The notes under the pieces: model-generated | Told to the model about the DNA's origin: nothing | The model's database searches: none | Seen by the model: only the letters and a program-made list of their open reading frames with translations | In this document: positions 23,477 to 35,149 of the stretch, piece after piece | How positions within the stretch are numbered: the stretch's first letter is position 1 | Layout: each line of letters opens with the position of its first letter | Made by a program: the position numbers and the translations under genes | NCBI RefSeq assembly: GCF_954871325.1 | Contig: NC_088775.1 | Span: 4,637,475 to 4,701,474, forward strand | Direction of reading: 5' to 3' | Length of the DNA: 64,000 nt | DNA from: Gordionus sp. m RMFG-2023 | Lineage: Eukaryota; Nematomorpha; Gordioida; Chordodea; Parachordodidae

Positions 23477-24135
23477 AATTACAAAGTAACAATTCCATTT
23501 AAATACAAATCTCTTTCCGTAAGTAAAAGTTAGAAAGGAAAAAAAAATACCAATAAATAATATTATTTGGATTATTTTAAAACATTTTTTAATTTAATTA
23601 AAATCTCTATATATTTTTTAAAAAAAATATAATATATTTATATTTTATTATACGAAAAATAAAAGCAAAAAGTCCAAAAAAAACCAATAATCTAAAAAGG
23701 ACACATAACATCAAAAGAAAAATTTAGCCTTTTGTACATTTTTATATTTTACTTATTTTAAAAATATAATAATATATTATAAAAATTATCTATTTTTTTG
23801 TGTGTGTGTGTGTGTTATTATATAAAATACCAAAAAAAGTCCAAATTTGAAATAGCGTAAAGGGGAAGAAGAAAGATTTAGATAAATTATTAATATTATT
23901 ATTGTTATAAATAATACTAATTATTATTATTTTTTTATTTTTTGTGAATTCGTAAAACCAAAAAAAAAAGTGACCTAAATGCTTGGGCGAGTTGGTAATA
24001 AACAAAAACGCGAACAACGCATTTTCAAAATGGTATCTTGCAAATCGAAAACAATTTTACATATATTAATCAAAGACAGTCATATTTGATATCGCCATTA
24101 TTAGCTATAAAAATCGAAAATAAATATAATATATT

Positions 24136-24230
24136 TTTTTAAAAACCGGGACCGGGCCTGAAAATATAAAATCCGGGCCGGGCGGAAAAAAATTTTTGAA
24201 AAAAAAATCCGAGCCGGGCCATGCAAAAAT
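24136..24230. mobile_element. Truncated hAT-B terminus
   Basis: Two GGGCCGGGC-type blocks separated by ATATAAAATCC and a T/A run match the hAT-B ends, but the terminal CAGAGACC is absent and no partner end was found. Confidence 0.5.
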
Positions 24231-24547
24231 TTATGTTTTTTTTTCTTTTTCTTTTTCTCGAAAATGCTCGATTTAAATCATAACCATATAAACAAAATAA
24301 TGTATAAAATAAATTAGAACATTCTAGAAAGAACAAAAAAAAATGGAAGAAAATTGCAATAATTTTTTTTTAAATTATTGTTTATTATCTTCATCACCAG
24401 TGAGCTCAAACTTATATTAGCTATCCCAAAATCAAAGGGTAGGTGTAGCAAGATGCACGAATTGTGGGACATTAAAAATGTATGTGGAATATTTAAAGAA
24501 AAATGTAATATTTAAAGGTTTTTTGCATTGATCGAAGATCTAAAAAA

Positions 24548-24736
24548 TTAATTTAGGAAACGAATTGTGTAGAAAAGCTCTCTTCTATAAAGATTGCGAG
24601 TAAATGGTCCCAAATTAAGAATTGACCCCTTTTCCCAAGGAATATTGGAGATTTGGGGCGAGTCGATACGGGGCACTATAATCAGAGCTATGATGCGGTT
24701 GGGGTGGTTGGGGTAATTGAGCAGTTGAGACGCCAT
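24548..24736 (-). mobile_element. LINE-like fragment, endonuclease-like C-terminal piece
   Basis: The minus-strand frame contains SPQISNIPWEKGSILNLGP, which lines up with the HIPWKRGQFLIWD stretch of the larger copy at 26060-27237. It is short and degraded. Confidence 0.5.
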
Positions 24737-25165
24737 CGATAGAATTAAAATTTTACAAACCTTTAAAAAAATATTTCTTAAATAAAAATTATAAAAACTG
24801 TTCTAATATTTTGAAAAATTTTTTGAGAATAAAATGTCGGAGGTATATTTAGGAATGATTTCACATGTAGGAAATCTACTACATGTTGTTAATATGCAGT
24901 TGTAATAAGAAGAATTTTTTTAATAAAAAAATTTACAAAATTATGCTGCAGCGTTGTTCATCTTAACAGTTTAAAATTGACAAATAATTTTATGGCGCCA
25001 TTGCTAAAAATATCATATTAAAATATTACTCCAATGAATTTTTAAATGAAGTAAATATTTTTATTAAGACAATTTTAGAATATCAAAATTTGATTTAAAT
25101 AACTCGATTTACAAATGTATAAATATTATGACCTTGGAACAGATCTCTTCTCTTCTCTTTTCTTC

Positions 25166-25378
25166 TCAATAAATATCAATTGCCTCATGCCCTCCTACAG
25201 GGGAACCTAGATGTGTTAATTCACCAAGAGCAGTGAATTTGAAATTATGAGTGTTTGGAGCCTTCGAATTCAATTGGATGAATTCGGATTTACTCGGGTT
25301 AAGAGAGAGTCCGAAGACAGTGCCCTTTTCGTGAATTACATTAACTGCAATTGTCAATTTCACTGCGGGAACCACTTA
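25166..25378 (-). mobile_element. Reverse-transcriptase fragment of a LINE-like element
   Basis: The frame contains HEKGTVFGLSLNPSKSEFIQ and, further on, LTHLGSPVGG. The Gly-Leu-x-Leu-Asn-x-x-Lys-x-Glu stretch and the following Leu-Gly pair are typical of the region just after the catalytic YADD in LINE reverse transcriptases. The catalytic part is not present. It may be a separate truncated copy of the element at 26060-27237. Confidence 0.65.
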
Positions 25379-26059
25379 AGATTCCATCATTACCAAGCAT
25401 GAAGAGATAGAGTACAAGATGAGTTTATCGATTTTATCATGTCATTGATTCCAAATTATAAGAATTAATAGGGGAAAACTAAGCGATTTACATTCCCGGC
25501 CGAAGGCTACGTTGGCAACCCAGCACATGAATAGGTTAAAAAAAAAAATATTTTTTAATTTTGATTTATATATTTTTTTAAAAATATATTGCGCCCTCTC
25601 GTGGACTAATACATTTTATGTATTTTATTTTAAATATTTGATTACAACAGAAATAATTTCTTTTATAATATTTTAAATATTGTGTGATAAAATATACTAA
25701 AAAATTACGAGATTTTGTAAAAAAAAAAAATTAACTCTAATGAAACAATGATTATAAAATTTGTCATTTATAATTCATAAAAGTAAAAAATGAAATAAAC
25801 TATTTAGTTATATAAATATAATAAAAAAGAAAATTACATTAGATAATATATTAAAATAGAATAGAACATTTTATTCTAATTTTTTTTAACTCACATTTAT
25901 ACACTATAATAATTAATATATAAATATAATATATAATAATAAACAAATACATATATTAGTAATAAGGGAAAAAATAACAAAAAGAGGGGGGGGGCACAAA
26001 AAGTATTGAGGTTAAAACTAATCATCTTGTGGGATGAAACTGCTCATGAAGCAAATGTA
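25379..26059. other. A+T-rich intergenic DNA
   Basis: No gene or clear repeat seen, apart from a run of about 8 G near 25986. Confidence 0.4.
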
Positions 26060-27237
26060 ATTTGCCTTGTGTATCGCTATGGGGAGTCTTTGTCTTAAGA
26101 AGAAGCCTTCGCGAGGTTCACCCGTGAGTTGTCGTATGTGAGAGTCAAGTTCCTTGAAAAAAGAGATAAAGAACATTTCCCAAAATTTGTAAGGGTAGTG
26201 GAAATGATGGGAATGATAATGTATTCTTGAGAAATTTCAGAATATTTTGTTATTTTAAGAGACTCCTTTTTCTCAAGAATATTAAAGGTTTGGTTGGATG
26301 GTGCAAGTGGATCAATACACGAGTAATCCCAGATCAAGAATTGACCACGCTTCCATGGAATATGAGAAATCCCCTCAGGCCGTTTCTCATCAGATCTGAA
26401 AAGACCGGAAGGTTCAAGAATAGAGGGTAAAGCTCTAAGGATGATCGAATTGCATATATTATGTCTAACGATACGACCTTTACACGAACGGCAATGGAGG
26501 CTGTGTCTTCCATTACCCAAAACGGCTGAACTGCATCCTGAGCATGTGTGGGGTTGGGTTATTAGGCAGTTTAAACGAATACCAATCACGTGAGTGAGCT
26601 CATTTTGGTTCAGTTGTAATTGCAAATTGACTGAGGGAATAGCTTCAAGAAACTTATGGCCTAAACCATTAAGCAGTGAGGAGAATAAAGGACGGTCAGA
26701 TAATTGCATTCTGGAAAGGAGTGATTCATCGCAGTTTGCAATAATAGGCCTATCCCAGTCCTTCTGCTTATTCGTTTCAGGAAGAGGGTGATCAGCAATA
26801 ACTCGTGCTTTCCACTCGATTATAGCATCATTATAAGAAGAGTCGGGTTTTATCAAATGAGAATTTATTTTCAATGTTTTTTGTTAAAAGACAACTGGAT
26901 ATGAAAGCTGTTAAGGCAAGATCGAATGGAGATCTGATACCAAGTCCACTATCTTAGTGGGTAAATAGACTTGTCCATCCATTTTCATCGAATATAAGGT
27001 TTAGAAAATTTTCGATTAGGACTTTCCCATTTCCATAAACTCCGAGAGGAATGGGGAATTTAAAGATGGGAGTTGAACGAAGCGCATACAGGATACGAGG
27101 AATATTGAAAAAATCTTTCAAGAAGAAAAAGGGTTTATGGGAGGGGAGTAGGGAAAATAAATCAGCCAACTCATAAAGTGTTTCAAGTGTGGACTGAAGA
27201 GAGGACGATATTGCTATGTTACCCCCAAAGCGGTTTA
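26060..27237 (-). mobile_element. 5'-truncated LINE-like element with RLE-like C-terminus
   Basis: Read on the minus strand, the 5' part gives LLPSHKPFFFLKDFFNIPRI and LYALRSTPIFKFP (27169-26954), the post-catalytic region of a reverse transcriptase. Then comes GLGIRSPFDLALTAFISSCL in another frame (about 26955-26890). A 259-codon open frame (26874-26095) follows. In it a zinc-binding pattern, C111-x2-C114-x9-H124-x3-C128, precedes GRIVRH and then RPEG (165-168) and IWDYSCID (about 181-188). The finger followed by RPD and a later D resembles the restriction-like endonuclease region of R2/R4-type LINEs; here the RPD aspartate is Glu. The reverse-transcriptase catalytic core is missing, so this is a dead 3' fragment. 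The family name is an inference from motif order. Confidence 0.75.
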
Positions 27238-27506
27238 TAATAAAAAAAAATTAAATTTTTAACATTTTATACTTTTTTGTATTTTTTCTACTTTTAAACT
27301 GCCCGTTATGTTAATATATTTCAAAAAATAACATGATTAAAAAAAAACATTATAATCTAAAAAAAACAAACTTAAACTAAAATATAATAAAAGTTTTAAT
27401 TATCTTGGCGCTGAATGGCTTGATATGCAATCTTTGACATATAGCAATTGCAACTAATTGACCATGATAGATAGTTTTGTTTGGTTCTCCAAAGGGTGTT
27501 TGCTAC

Positions 27507-27929
27507 TAGAGATCTGCAAAATTAGGTCCAGCCCGTACCCGGCCCAAATTCGTACCCGGCCCAAACCCGTACCCGGCCCAAACCCGGACCCGGCTTGAAC
27601 CCGGACCGGCCCTATTTTTTAAAAATATTGGGTTCGGACTGGGTCGGGCCTAATATTTTTTTATATATATCTAAATTTATCAATTTTATGTTGAATTTTT
27701 TTAATATCTAAAATAAAAATATTTGATTTTATTTATAGAAACTAGACCCCATATAACATATAGCGTTTATTTTGAGTAATTTTAAAAATTAATTTCTATA
27801 TTTAAATAAATTCGGGCCTGGCCGGCAAATTTTTCCAAAATAAATTTCGGGTTCGGGCCGGGTAAAACTTTTTAAAACAAATTTCGGACCGGACCGGGCT
27901 TGAAAAATTAGGCCCGATGCAGATCACCA
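27507..27929. mobile_element. hAT-C element (423 bp)
   Basis: Ends TAGAGATCTGCA and TGCAGATCACCA, with flanking 8-mers TTTGCTAC and TTTGTTAC (7 of 8). The left subterminal array repeats CCCGTACCCGGCCCAAA four or more times; the right has GGGCCGGG and GGACCGGACC blocks. The A+T-rich centre (near 27720-27785) is shared with the copies at 37290-40606 and 42047-42413. Non-coding. Confidence 0.9.
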
Positions 27930-28299
27930 TTTGTTACTAGTGGGATAAATGTAAAATTAATTAATTTCGATATCATATCTCCTTAACTTCTAACCTAACT
28001 TGAAAATGTGCATATTCATTAATATGCACATTTTTGAGACAACGAAATTGGAGGTCAAAATAGATATTTCATATAATTGACAACCTTTAATAGCTCTAAA
28101 TCCAAAATCAGCAGATAATTTATATTATCATTTCATGATTATAGTACAATGATAATTTTGAATCAACAAAATTAGAGATCAAATTTTAGTGTTATGTATA
28201 TAAAATTGTTTGCATATGCAAAACCCCATATCCTGCATAGAAATATTATAAAAAAATAAAAGTTTATAATTTCATCCTGGAAACTGTAAATAGTATACT
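27930..28299. other. A+T-rich intergenic DNA
   Basis: No gene is supported. A short perfect palindrome, AAAATGTGCATATTCATTAA and its mirror, lies near 28003-28037. Confidence 0.4.
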
Positions 28300-28820
28300 A
28301 ATTAAAGGTCCGCAATCACGGCTCGGCCTGTACCCAGATCAAGCCCGGCCCTATGTTTCGCGCCAGCCTACGCGGAATTGGTTTCGCAATATTACCTTCG
28401 CTATAAAATTCCTTCGCGATAAACGACATTCGCGATAAAAGTTTCGCTGAATTGACCTGATACGTTTTAAATTTATGTCGTGTCCAAAACTTGTTTCAAA
28501 ATTTTTAAACATTCAAAAGTTTTGAAATTTTTTTTTAAAAAAATAGTAATTTTGGGTGAATTGGATAGGGCCTAATATTTTTTCGAAAAATTTCTTATAG
28601 GCCGGGGTTATAATTTTTAAATATGATATCATTACATTTTGTAAATAAATGGGTATATTTTGTTCTTGCAAAGAAACAAAGGCGCTATATATTTAATTGT
28701 AGAATATGTTTTTATATTTAAAAAAAAAATTCGGGGCCGGAAGGACAAATAATTTTTATATCGGGTCGGGATTTTCGGGACAAATAAAATTTCGATTTTT
28801 TGAGCCGGGTTTTAAAAAAT
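28300..28820. mobile_element. Decayed hAT-like remnant with TTCGCGATAAA motifs
   Basis: CGGCTCGGCC and CCCGGCCC blocks at the left and GGGGCCGG, TCGGGTCGGG and GAGCCGGG blocks at the right frame a mixed interior. At 28375-28450 CTTCGCGATAAA and close variants repeat, a motif of a different family, so two elements may be mixed here. Confidence 0.45.
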
Positions 28821-29711
28821 TATAAATACTAATATTTTTACTAACAACACCAAAAAATGGTTGATTAATTATACCTATTAGGAATATCTAACATATCCAA
28901 AGATTTTAATTCAATGTGATCGAACAATTTCTTTAAAAACTTTCTGTGATTATCATAATTATATCCATCTTAGCTTACGCCATCCTTTCCTTATTAAGGT
29001 TTAACAATTTTATTCTTAAAACTGCTGAGGGTCTGCAATCATTAAGACCTTTGCTTTTTTGCTACCCTTTCAAAGTACGATACGTCAAAAGTCAATATAA
29101 ATAAATGAAATGGTGATAAAGGCAAAGGAGGCTCTATAGGTTGTTGATTATAAAATTCCTTAGAAATGAAAGAAGTATGTATTACGTTATAATAAAATCG
29201 CCTCAACAATTAATTACGCATATCGCCTTAGTCAAAGACGTAATATCTTACAAAATCCCGAAAATTTTTAGGATAATTTCCGTAAAAATTAGTTTATTTA
29301 AATTTTAATAAAATTCTCAAATAAACTATTTAAATTTGGTAAATGTAAATGCTCGCTCATTTTGTTTAAATCGTTTTTTGCATCTTAATAAATTTGATTT
29401 TGCCGAAAATATTTTCCAATATATATATATACACCTATCCGACAAGGTAACATAATACAACAAATGAATAAAATAAAATCTGAGCTAATCCAGCAAAATA
29501 AAATGAATGTGGGATATTTATTCCTATATTTAAATTTCCAAATTTCTAAGATATACATTTTACTAATAATAATAAATATTTCACAAATATGAGGGGTATC
29601 ATAATCTATATATTATTTTAATTTTATAAGTTTCCTAATATCATACAATTTATTAATCAATAAATATAATATAATTCATAAAGTAAAATTAAATATAATA
29701 AGACGATAAAT
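28821..29711. other. A+T-rich DNA downstream of the protease gene
   Basis: No open frame or repeat end that I can support. Confidence 0.4.
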
Positions 29712-31075
29712 TCAAATGTTAGACTGTATCCATTCCAAAAACTTGCCAACGTCAGTATACACGCCTGGAAATCCCGGTTCCCCACAACCCACTCCCCAGC
29801 TGACAATTCCTGTCAATTTCCAATTTGTCCCAATTTTGCAAGCCATAGGACCTCCCGAATCTCCCTTTAAATAAACAAAAATGTTATTTTATAATTGAAA
29901 TTTTTTTTAACTTGACACGAATCCTTTCTGCCGTCAGATACTCCAGCACATATCATATTGTCATCCACGATCCCCATGACATTTTGACACTTCGCTTTAT
30001 TGACTACATTTAGACACACCTCACGCAGCCGATTAAACATAGGTAAAGATAAATCTACATTTTATTTATTTATTTAAATGAAGGAATGATGTTTACATAT
30101 AATTCCAAATGGCCCGATTAATATTTTAGCCAAAAAAATATGGCTATTTAGTAACTAATCGAAGCATATTCTAATAAAATTTGAAAACTTTTCGTATCTC
30201 CCCATCCAGTTACATAACAGCCATATCCATCTTTGACTCTCTCTTCGGCACTGGGTAAGCATATGGGTTTGATCGCGTCGCCGTAATCCACTTTCCTTTC
30301 TAATTTTATTATACTAATATCGTTTTTGACAGTCGTAGCATAGTAATTAGGATGCTTGATTACAGATTTAGCAGGGATTTTTACGATGTTTGGATCTTTA
30401 AAATTATTACTCCCGAGGTATATAACTACGTCTTCCGAAGATCTTTTTAAAAAATTTTATTTTTAGCCCACTGATTATTTGCGACGAATTTCTCATTACA
30501 AAAAAACAGTAATATTTAAATGTTATACAATCTGAGTCTCATTTTTTCCCCCCTCTTCATAATTTGGGTATAAATTTATAGAATCTATAAGATTATGATT
30601 TTTAATTTAATACATGTTGACAGTGCAATGTGCGGCGGTCAATACAGTGTCCCGATTAATTAGAGACCCTCCACAAAATGGTTGTCCATAATATGTCAAA
30701 GCTACCTTTTTTAAATAATTAAAAAAAAAAAATATATAAATTCTAAATGTTTTTTTCTTCTTCCTATAAGCTTAAGCGAACTTGCCACGGCCAGGATAAA
30801 GGATTGGATTCCTGTCCCCCAAATATAGATTGACTTATTTTGGAACAGTCAGGAGCTGCGGGGACTTGTTTCGTAACGCCACACGTGACTTCTTGCTCGA
30901 AATGTCCATTGGCTGGAGTTGTTGGCTTTATAGGATCACATTGATTTGGTATTCTTATGGTTTGGGAAGCTTTCATATATTTTATAAATTAAAAGTTTCC
31001 CCCAATATTTGAAAGTATTATTCATTTATACCTGCAGAAAATTTCTCATCTATAGATTTCGCGAAATGGGTCACT
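29712..31075 (-). CDS. Trypsin-like S1 serine protease (5' end not found)
   Basis: Minus-strand exons, each with GT-AG borders and matching phases: 31075-31032 (tentative), 30969-30782, 30705-30614, 30442-30189, 30054-29912 and 29864-29712 (TGA at 29714-29712). The exon at 30969-30782 holds a Cys-containing pro-region ([20 protein letters not shown]) and the activation site [10 protein letters not shown], followed by WPWQ. The next exon carries the catalytic His in LTAAHC, then Asp in NDISIIKL, then Ser in GDSGGP. DSCQGDSGGP places Asp six residues before the Ser, and SWG follows, predicting trypsin-like cleavage after Lys/Arg. IFGG replaces the commoner IVGG, and the residue before it is Ser rather than Lys/Arg, so activation may not be by trypsin itself. 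The protein ends [16 protein letters not shown] secreted enzyme is expected, but no signal-peptide exon was found; it may lie beyond the hAT insertion at 31720. Not assignable to a named protease. Confidence 0.9.
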
Positions 31076-31719
31076 CTTATAGACAAATAAAATAAGATGT
31101 AAATTTGATACATTTAAAATATTATAATAATTTTTTAAAGTTCAAATGTGTATATATATACTCTAGATATTATAACTTTTGCCAAAAAATTTAGCCCCAA
31201 AAAATGTGTAAAAGCAATATGTTCAAACATGACTTGATAAAATTGGCTTGTTAAAAGATCGATATCGTTATAATGCCAACATCGTATAGTGTATCATTAC
31301 ATATACCTTTCATATAAATATTTTTTTTTTAAATTAGTTGGAAATAGACTAGCAATATTGTATCCAATTTTATTCGTTGGTATTTAAATGGTAATGATCG
31401 ATTTTATAGTAAAATCTAAATATAGTTGTATATTATCGTTCTTTCTCCATAATTTAGAATTATTAAAATTTTAATGGATTTTAAATATATATTTTTCATT
31501 TTAAACTAGATCACATATTAAAAAAATACGAATTTTAACGACCCAATTAGACACATTTTTGGTTGTATAAATTTTAATTAAGATAAAATTAAATCTAAAC
31601 CCTCCAGCTCCAAACAAAGGCTGTATGGGCCTCTAAATATCGAAAAATAGGGCATATTGGGTGTTGTACATTTTATAATTTTGGATATCTTTGGGATTTA
31701 ATTTTTTTAGAATATATTT
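31076..31719. other. A+T-rich DNA upstream of the protease exons
   Basis: I looked on the minus strand for a hydrophobic first exon and did not find one that I would support. Confidence 0.35.
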
Positions 31720-32513
31720 CAGAGACCTGTAGGCCCGGCCCTAAGCCCGGACCGGATAACCGGGCCAGGCCTGAAAATTTTTTTTAAAAAATACCCGGGC
31801 CGGGCCGTAAAATTTTTTTAAAAAAATTCATACAACATGAATTATTATATTCGTCAATTAGATATGGTTAAAATGATTATATATAGTTATGATTAATATA
31901 ATGTTGGGTGGAAAGTTAACACTAGCTAACGTTCATAGTATCTATTACATAATATAATTAATAGTTTTCCTGCCTTGGAATAAATACGCAAAGGATAATA
32001 GGTAATAAATACATTATTATAAATATAATCAGTTTTTTTTTTATAAATACAATTAATATAGTATATTCTCAAAATATTATTTACACAAATTTTTTATAGT
32101 ATCAATTTGTAATATACTAAATATCTGTTTAGAATAATAAAAAAAAATATAATATATAATATAGTGTTGTTAAACGACACAGTATTTTATCCAGAAAAAT
32201 ATTACTCAAACCTCAAAATTTTGTTCATAGAAGGAGCAAAGGTCTAGATATATAGTTTAAAAATTTCAAGGCTTACTCAATATTTTTCTGGCGAAAATAT
32301 TGAGTTAGCCGTTTTTAAATCGGCTCAAAACGAGCCGTTTTTTTAAATGATAATACTACCGAATGGGTGAATTTTTTGTATATACCAGGTCGAATATAAT
32401 TTTAAGAAATTCCGAGCCAGGCCCTAAAAAAATTTTATTTTTAAATATCCGGGCCGGCCGGGTCGTAAAAAATTTATGGAAAAAAAATCCGGGCCGGGCC
32501 GTGCAGGTCTCTG
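31720..32513. mobile_element. hAT-B element carrying a nested MITE
   Basis: Ends CAGAGACCTGTAGG and CGTGCAGGTCTCTG, with GGCCCGG arrays at both sides. The flanking 8-mers do not match, so the insertion is old or its edge was altered. A family-E MITE is inserted at 32163-32357. No transposase remains. Confidence 0.8.
32163..32357. mobile_element. MITE family E nested in hAT-B
   Basis: TAGTGTTGTTAAACG at the left, CAGAAAAATATTACTCAAAC and its facing partner CTCAATATTTTTCTGGCG inside, and GAGCCGTTTTTTTAAATG near the right end. It matches the copy at 17233-17496 in layout. Confidence 0.65.
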
Positions 32514-32686
32514 GTAATGATAGACTTTAAAGTGAAATAATTTTAAATATTGTTAAAATATTATAAATGTCGAAAACCCCGAAATGGAAAAACAAAAATC
32601 ATAAAATTATATCGGTAGTTTTTTCTTCAAATTATTTTTTAAATCAGATCATTTTTTTATTTTTTAAAAAAATAAAGACGGAGTAT

Positions 32687-33065
32687 ATGGTGATAGGAGG
32701 AGATGAAGAAACAGAGAGTATTGATATAAATGAATGGCAGATATGGGCAATTGAAAGCTGCAAATATTTGGGCTTCACTATACAAACAAACGGCACGATA
32801 GAGAAAGAGATAAAGAGTAAAATTAATCAAGGGTGGTTGAAGTGGAGATCTTTATCTGGAGTGCTCTTTGACAAAAGAATCCCACACAAATTGAAGAGAA
32901 AAATTTGCAGTTCCATAGTACAACCAACTATTCTATATAATTCGGAAACATGGCCAATTAAAGAATCAGACGAGAGAAGTCTACAAACTATGGAGATGAG
33001 AATGCTGAGGATGATTGTTGGGGTAATAAGAAAGGATGTAAAGTACAAGAATACTATGAGGTTAA
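32687..33065 (+). mobile_element. RTE-like LINE fragment (end of reverse transcriptase)
   Basis: The frame reads EYMVIGGDEETESIDINEW, then ESCKYLGFTIQTNGTIEKEI, GWLKWRSLSGVLFDKRIPHK and RSLQTMEMRMLRMIVGVIRK. The pattern KYLGF, GW-KWRS-SGVL-DK, Y-SETW and EMRMLR is that of the thumb and connection region of RTE-clade LINE reverse transcriptases. Catalytic YADD and endonuclease are absent; the coding part opens abruptly at about 32680 and stops matching at about 33065. Confidence 0.85.
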
Positions 33066-33411
33066 CTTATTGTAGGCCTTTGGCTATATTAGATTTTTAT
33101 AAAAATAATTTTCGGTTTTCACTTCTCTTTTTTTTTATTAAAAAAACTTTTTCAAATTTTTCCTTATAAATGATATGTTAGCGCGCTACCGCTATCACTT
33201 GTCAAAAAAGTAGCCCGCTATTAGCTACTTTTTGTGAAATATATTTATCTTATTTTTTGCTTATAATAGTATTATAATACATAAAAATCAACAGTTATAT
33301 ATAAATATTTATAATATGATAAGTTTTGATTATAAAAAAAAATTTATATGTAAAAATAGCTATAATTTATGTAATAAAAATAACTATTTTTGGTAATATT
33401 CATTTTTTTAT

Positions 33412-34790
33412 TTATTTTGTTGCATTAAAATCATTTCTATACTATCATTCCCAAGTCTAGAGCGACGATCAGAAAATATAAGTTTCGCCTAACTAAATTT
33501 TTCTCTCTTCTTGATCTCTAATAGCTATTCTATTCTCTATGTGATTTTTTTTCTAAAGAACATTCACTAATAGACACTAGTAGTTTCTATTTTAATAAAT
33601 GTTTTCTGGCTCTAATTTTCCTGCCTGTATTTTCAACAGTTGATACTTTTTTTGTATTTTAAAGTCTATAAATTTTGAAAGGAGTAGTAGACCCCCTTTT
33701 AAAATTTATAAATACCCATTATAGATGAGCTCTGTCTATCCTAAAAATAAGAAAAATTATCAAAATTACTCATTAGAGTATTTTTAAAATTATCAATGAC
33801 AGTCGTTTTTGTGGTTGTCTAGGGGTATCTTTGTTTGGCATAAGACCATTCAGCTTTACCATGAAACTATCAGGGGTATCTTTGTTTGGCATAAGACTAT
33901 TCAGCTTTACCATGAAACTATCATGTTGATCTTTAACATCATCGGAATTGATATATGGCCAGTTTAGTTTAAAATTGGGATGAATCATTTATTTTATTTG
34001 TAAGTACATATTATGTCTGGCATTCCATTATCCTTCTGAGGGCGAATGCTACAGGTGTTCTTTTGAAGCCTTAGGGTCTGATCAATGGCCTGTGATTCCC
34101 AAATAAGCTCGAAAAATATTAATATCAGATCAATTTATAAATATAAATAGACAGGATATCTCTGATAACTCTGCTATTATCGCATCTTCAAAGTCTGCTA
34201 TCTTAATCATTAGTGTCTGGTGACATAAAATTGTTATACCAGGGGATAGAGCTTAAATCATCAGGATAAATGATGGATTATCAACCAAGGGACTGAACTG
34301 TATCAATTATAAAATCGACAAAGACTTTATGAGCCAGTATCTGAGATATATTGACATGTGCAATATTATTAATCAATTTAGCTTGAATTGAATTGGTCTT
34401 TTTGGGTGTGGTCTCCCCTATACTAAAATTATTACGATGTTTTTCCTCTTTAAAACTGTTAGCATGAACATTCTTATACAATAAATACGATTAAAAATTT
34501 AAAAATGAGAAATTAACTCTTAGGTATTTTTGAGGTTGGATACTAGAATTATTTGAGGATATATTTTTTTTTTTACATTTTAAACAAATAAATTTGTAGC
34601 CAACTTTTGTTTATTTTTCAAATTTTGGAAATGGAAAATGTGTATTATTGTCATCAAGATCATTTTTTTCTTCTTCCAGAATACCTTCCATTTCCTTAAT
34701 AGCATCAATGTCTGACTCACTTACATCAATTTGGCTAATCCATTTGCGACGACATTTTAAATAATTTACACCAGCTGATTTAGGTTGAAA
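33412..34790 (-). pseudogene. Decayed hAT transposase of element hAT-D
   Basis: From right to left on the minus strand: a lead peptide (KWISQIDVSESDIDAIKEME, 34790-34607); after its stop, GYKFICLKCKKKNISSNNSS, a BED-finger-like C-x2-C start; then SQILAHKVFVDFIIDT (34281-34481), matching the hAT stretch before the first catalytic Asp. In the next frame come PLVDNPSFILMI and LSPGITILCHQTL, resembling the hAT pattern NPSF...L.P.Y.IPSR.TL. The far end gives KLIFSDRRSRLGNDSIEMIL then MQQNK and stop (about 33490-33412), the usual end of the hAT C-terminal dimerisation region. At least two frame changes, several stops and a missing middle part make it non-functional. Confidence 0.7.
33821..33922 (-). 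repeat. 51-bp in-frame tandem duplication
   Basis: Two copies encode, on the minus strand, DSFMVKLNSLMPNKDTP and DSFMVKLNGLMPNKDTP (17 residues each). They lie in the hAT-D interior. Confidence 0.85.
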
Positions 34791-34819
34791 ATATAAATTT
34801 CAAAATTTAATAATAGATC

Positions 34820-35149
34820 CAATGACATATATAATACCTAGACTGACGATTCATTCATTAAAATGCGTTTTCAAGTGTCGTTAAAAGCAAATCAGCTGGA
34901 CCCGCCATTTTGGTAACACGTATAGTATTTATTCTCATGTTAAAAAGTACTATTAAATTGATAACTTGCTTCCTTATCGATGATCCGGTAATTCTTTAAT
35001 AAAGTTTGCATCAGATATAGGAATAAATTAGGCTCTCGTTTAAAATTTTAACAATGATTAGTGTAACTAAGATGGCGTCTCCAGCCGATTTGCATTGATG
35101 TACACATTTAATGAATGAATCGTCAGTTTAGTTATTATATATGTCATTA
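34820..35149. mobile_element. MITE family A, copy 6, nested in hAT-D
   Basis: Begins CAATGACATATATAATACC and ends ATGTCATTA. The flanking 8-mers AATAGATC and AATAAATC match at 7 of 8. The whole fold-back layout of the family is present. Confidence 0.88.

Larger units (their letters stand above)
20637..24135. other. Intergenic DNA, no gene seen
   Basis: A+T-rich, with a run of about 10 G near 21460. Frames over 60 codons here have biased A/T composition and no recognisable motif. A short TG repeat lies at 23800-23815. Confidence 0.35.

Noticed and set aside
26227-26791. Plus-strand open frames of 65-67 codons
   Set aside because: They are shadows of the minus-strand LINE-like frame at 26874-26095.
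30764-30781. Continuation of the protease exon as VRLSL then stop
   Set aside because: GT at 30781-30780 is a donor; joining to 30705 gives [17 protein letters not shown], the expected protease sequence.
34281-34481. HKVFVDFIIDT read as a retroelement aspartic protease
   Set aside because: The neighbouring fragments (NPSFILMI, LSPGITILCHQTL, RRSRLGNDSIEMIL and a BED-like finger) fit a hAT transposase in correct order, so the hAT reading is preferred.
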